Source: Heterostelium album PN500
Lineage: Eukaryota; Evosea; Eumycetozoa; Acytosteliales; Acytosteliaceae
Direction of reading: 5' to 3'
Length of the DNA: 64,000 nucleotides
Assembly (NCBI RefSeq): GCF_000004825.1
Contig: NW_008805065.1
Location: 1,736,001 to 1,800,000, forward strand
A program made the translations under genes and the position numbers. Shown piece by piece: positions 61,980 through 64,000 of the stretch (position 1 is the first letter of the stretch; each line of letters opens with the position of its first letter). The notes below the pieces were generated by a model that had not been told where the DNA came from, made no database searches, and saw only the letters and a program-made list of their open reading frames with translations.

Positions 61980-62690
61980 ATGAATCTTTCACAACATAAT
62001 ATTGATGTAATATTACCAGTAGTGATTTCTGGTAGTTCTTATTTATTAACATGCGTAGCAATGGATTTATTAAAGTTGGTAAAGAAAGAGTGGATCATTC
62101 AACCCAAACATATAATGGTGGGACAAGAACGTTATGATTGTATTGTGTATTCTCTTACCAATCTGGCAATTGGTATGCTTGGACTTTTGCTATTTAGATT
62201 TTACTATTTGGATGCGATTACACTACAAGAGTGTGGATCGAATTGCCTGTTTACAGAGACACTCAAGTTGATCTATCTTCTCTTCCTGGCGGACACTGCA
62301 TTCTACTGGTCACATAGATTCCTTCATATTCCATCGGTCTATCGTATCGGACACAAACTACACCATACACATACATCGCCAATCTCGTGGACCGCACTCT
62401 ACGTACATCCAGTCGAGTTTGTCTTGGCGTTCGGTGGAATATTTGTGTTGCCAACCATATTCGTGAGAACACACATCGTCACATATACTTTGTTCCTAGT
62501 GTTAAACATGGTGTCGTTGGTAGTCTCACATTCCGGTCTCCACATTCCCTATCTAATAAATGCCAGACATCACGATTCTCACCACAGAAATTTCACTGTT
62601 GACTTTGGCAGCAAGTTTACAATTTGGGATCATGTAATGGGTACTATTTCAAAGAAATCGAAATCGAAATCGAAATCAATGAAAGAGTAA
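61980..62690 (+). CDS. Fatty-acid hydroxylase / sterol-desaturase family enzyme
   Basis: 236 residues from the first in-frame ATG (MNLSQHNIDV). Several membrane segments and the three histidine clusters of the family are present: HRFLH, HKLHHTH and ARHHDSHH, plus a lone conserved His in YVHPVE. These ligate the di-iron centre of ER-bound oxygenases that hydroxylate or desaturate sterols, sphingolipid bases or fatty acids. It ends in a lysine/serine repeat (KKSKSKSKSMKE), possibly an ER-retention-type basic tail. The substrate cannot be told from these motifs. The iron-binding motifs look complete. Confidence 0.88.
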   Translation: MNLSQHNIDVILPVVISGSSYLLTCVAMDLLKLVKKEWIIQPKHIMVGQERYDCIVYSLTNLAIGMLGLLLFRFYYLDAITLQECGSNCLFTETLKLIYLLFLADTAFYWSHRFLHIPSVYRIGHKLHHTHTSPISWTALYVHPVEFVLAFGGIFVLPTIFVRTHIVTYTLFLVLNMVSLVVSHSGLHIPYLINARHHDSHHRNFTVDFGSKFTIWDHVMGTISKKSKSKSKSMKE

Positions 62691-62926
62691 CTCTCCATCT
62701 TATATGTATACATTTCAATAAATATGAATCGATTTTTCTTTAGGTACTTCTCTTGTTAGCTTGAGATGAACTTAAAAATTTGATTTAGTTTAAAAATTTA
62801 AATTTAACTTTTTTCCTGATTTTTTTAAAAGTTGTCAAAGTAGAATATCTATCGATATGATTTTGTGTGTAATAGGTACATAAGTTGAGCAAAAATAAAT
62901 ATTTCTTTATTTGATTCATGAAGGTC

Positions 62927-64000
62927 TTAAAAAGATGCAGTTTCAAAAGGTATGATAACTAAATTTCCATCGTTGAGTCCTATCATCATGTACTTTTCAT
63001 GAGCAACCAAAGCAATGGTTCTGATGGTAGTCGGACTTTCGAAACTATGAACAACCGTAAGATCTGGAAGACTTCTTACTTTGACACCTCTTGTCCCACC
63101 GGTAACCAAATATTGTATATCATCGCCAACACCTAAAACACCACCCTTCTTAATCGATTCACCCGTTAGTTTGATGTCATAGAGTTTTTCATCGCACTGC
63201 TCAATGTGTAAGAGCTTGCCGTTGAACGAATGCACGTAGAGGTAGGACATTGAGCAATAGGAAATAATGGTTTGTCCGACCGTTGAGATCTTGACAATTT
63301 CCACTGCACCCTTGTGAGACATCGTACGAACATAGCTACCAGTGCGTAGGGTATGGAGAATTAATTTTCTGTCTTGCGAACCACTTGCAATGAGATCCCA
63401 CTCCTCATTGACATCCAAACAGTGGACGGCTTCATCGTGACTACAGAGACGATAGGCTGGTTTGGTTTTTGCATCACGAATCAACATGGAGACATCGTCC
63501 CACACCAAAATGGTAGTATCTATCGATGCTGTCGCGAGTGTACGTCCACTCGATCCCATTGCCATACAGGTAACCATTCCACGATGATAGTCACGATACA
63601 TACGATGAACTTTACCATTTTGAATGTTACAACACTTGAATATCGAGTCCCAGTTGGCACAACTAAACAGAAACTTGCCATCCGGTGTCATAGCAAAACA
63701 ATTCGAAATACAAGTGACCGAGTCCGACATGAAAAGAGTGTCGATCTGTTTCTCCTTGTAGGTGGAGAGCGTCTTATCGATATCAAATGTGAATGGAAGA
63801 TTGTTGGATGGTGTCGGAACGAATTGGTTGACTGCAAGCACACCATCTCTGTAGACCAATACAATGGTGTCACTCTCTGACGATGCGCCGATGTGAACCA
63901 AAGGAAGACAACTGTTGGTTTTCAGTATCTTGAATGGATACTGTTGTTGATCTCCAGATGCAGAGTTCGCTGCGGCAGCAGCAACATCGGCATTCAATTG
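62927..64000 (-). CDS. BEACH-family (Lvs/neurobeachin-like) protein, C-terminal WD40 part, truncated by window
   Basis: The frame is open to the window edge, so this is only the 3' end (about 357 residues). It reads as the C-terminal WD40 repeats of BEACH proteins: SCANWDSIFKCCNIQNGKVH, MVTCMAMGSSGRTLATASID, TTILVWDDV, HDEAVHCLDVNEEWDLIASG, SQDRKLILHTLRTGSYVRTM, ending LNDGNLVIIPFE. BEACH proteins (LvsA-F in Dictyostelium) act in cytokinesis, contractile vacuole and lysosome traffic. Which Lvs this is needs the upstream BEACH domain. A poly-Ala/Gln insertion lies near the window edge. Confidence 0.82.
   Translation of the reverse strand, partial: QLNADVAAAAANSASGDQQQYPFKILKTNSCLPLVHIGASSESDTIVLVYRDGVLAVNQFVPTPSNNLPFTFDIDKTLSTYKEKQIDTLFMSDSVTCISNCFAMTPDGKFLFSCANWDSIFKCCNIQNGKVHRMYRDYHRGMVTCMAMGSSGRTLATASIDTTILVWDDVSMLIRDAKTKPAYRLCSHDEAVHCLDVNEEWDLIASGSQDRKLILHTLRTGSYVRTMSHKGAVEIVKISTVGQTIISYCSMSYLYVHSFNGKLLHIEQCDEKLYDIKLTGESIKKGGVLGVGDDIQYLVTGGTRGVKVRSLPDLTVVHSFESPTTIRTIALVAHEKYMMIGLNDGNLVIIPFETASF

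Overview
This window is nuclear DNA from a dictyostelid social amoeba, probably not D. discoideum itself. The evidence is very AT-rich intergenic DNA with long A/T homopolymers, short AT-rich GT-AG introns, CAA- and AAT-driven poly-Q and poly-N tracts inside proteins, a secreted CBM49 cellulose-binding protein, a member of the dictyostelid ankyrin-like family that opens with an IIF..V..IHK motif, and two tRNA genes with retroelement-like debris just downstream of them. Splice sites below were placed by eye from GT/AG signals, codon phase and family continuity, so single junctions may be off by a base or two. LAYOUT. 0-14 kb holds dense, mostly conserved housekeeping genes: an ATP6AP2 (V-ATPase accessory/renin receptor) homologue, a short Rab3GAP2-like protein, an unknown type I membrane protein, a LIN9 (MuvB/DREAM) homologue, Rab21, and an alpha/beta-hydrolase that has lost its catalytic serine and apparently its histidine. 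14.6-17.7 kb starts with tRNA-Ile(AAU), followed by a decayed coding-like tract with a strong inverted repeat and more than 2 kb of featureless AT-rich DNA. 17.7-25 kb holds an ankyrin-like family protein with an unusually GC-rich body and a full-length ABCG/PDR-type transporter. 25-30.7 kb (all minus strand) holds two tandem importin-alpha-like ARM-repeat proteins and a three-domain ubiquitin-like/vWFA/Rho-like protein. 30.9-37.7 kb (minus) holds two tandem protein kinases. The second joins an intact kinase domain to what reads as an ATG11/FIP200 autophagy scaffold, and the first is a shortened relative. 38-52.5 kb is housekeeping again: class III alcohol dehydrogenase (ADH5), a tail-anchored low-complexity protein, eIF2B-alpha, a CBM49 protein, cytidine deaminase, a DEDDy 3'-5' exonuclease, a mitochondrial LYR protein and a GH20 beta-hexosaminidase. 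52.8-61.3 kb is the accessory region. Two related genes built from 41-residue TPR-like repeats, each with an inserted hairpin motif, flank a decayed gene, a PD-(D/E)XK nuclease-like gene with microexons, scattered orphan exons, tRNA-Asn(GUU) and a small poly(A)-tailed element with three consecutive hairpins. An orphan piece of the same TPR-like repeat lies directly after the poly(A). 62-64 kb holds a fatty-acid-hydroxylase-family enzyme and the WD40 end of a BEACH-family protein that runs off the window. HOW IT FITS. Most genes are independent eukaryotic genes. Several touch endolysosomal traffic or autophagy (ATP6AP2, Rab3GAP2-like, Rab21, kinase-ATG11, BEACH protein), but nothing in the sequence shows that they are co-regulated. 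The strongest candidates for new biology are the kinase-ATG11 fusion and its paralogue, the hairpin-inserted TPR family around the 53-61 kb mobile region, the Ubl-vWFA-pseudo-GTPase fusion, and the pseudo-hydrolase.
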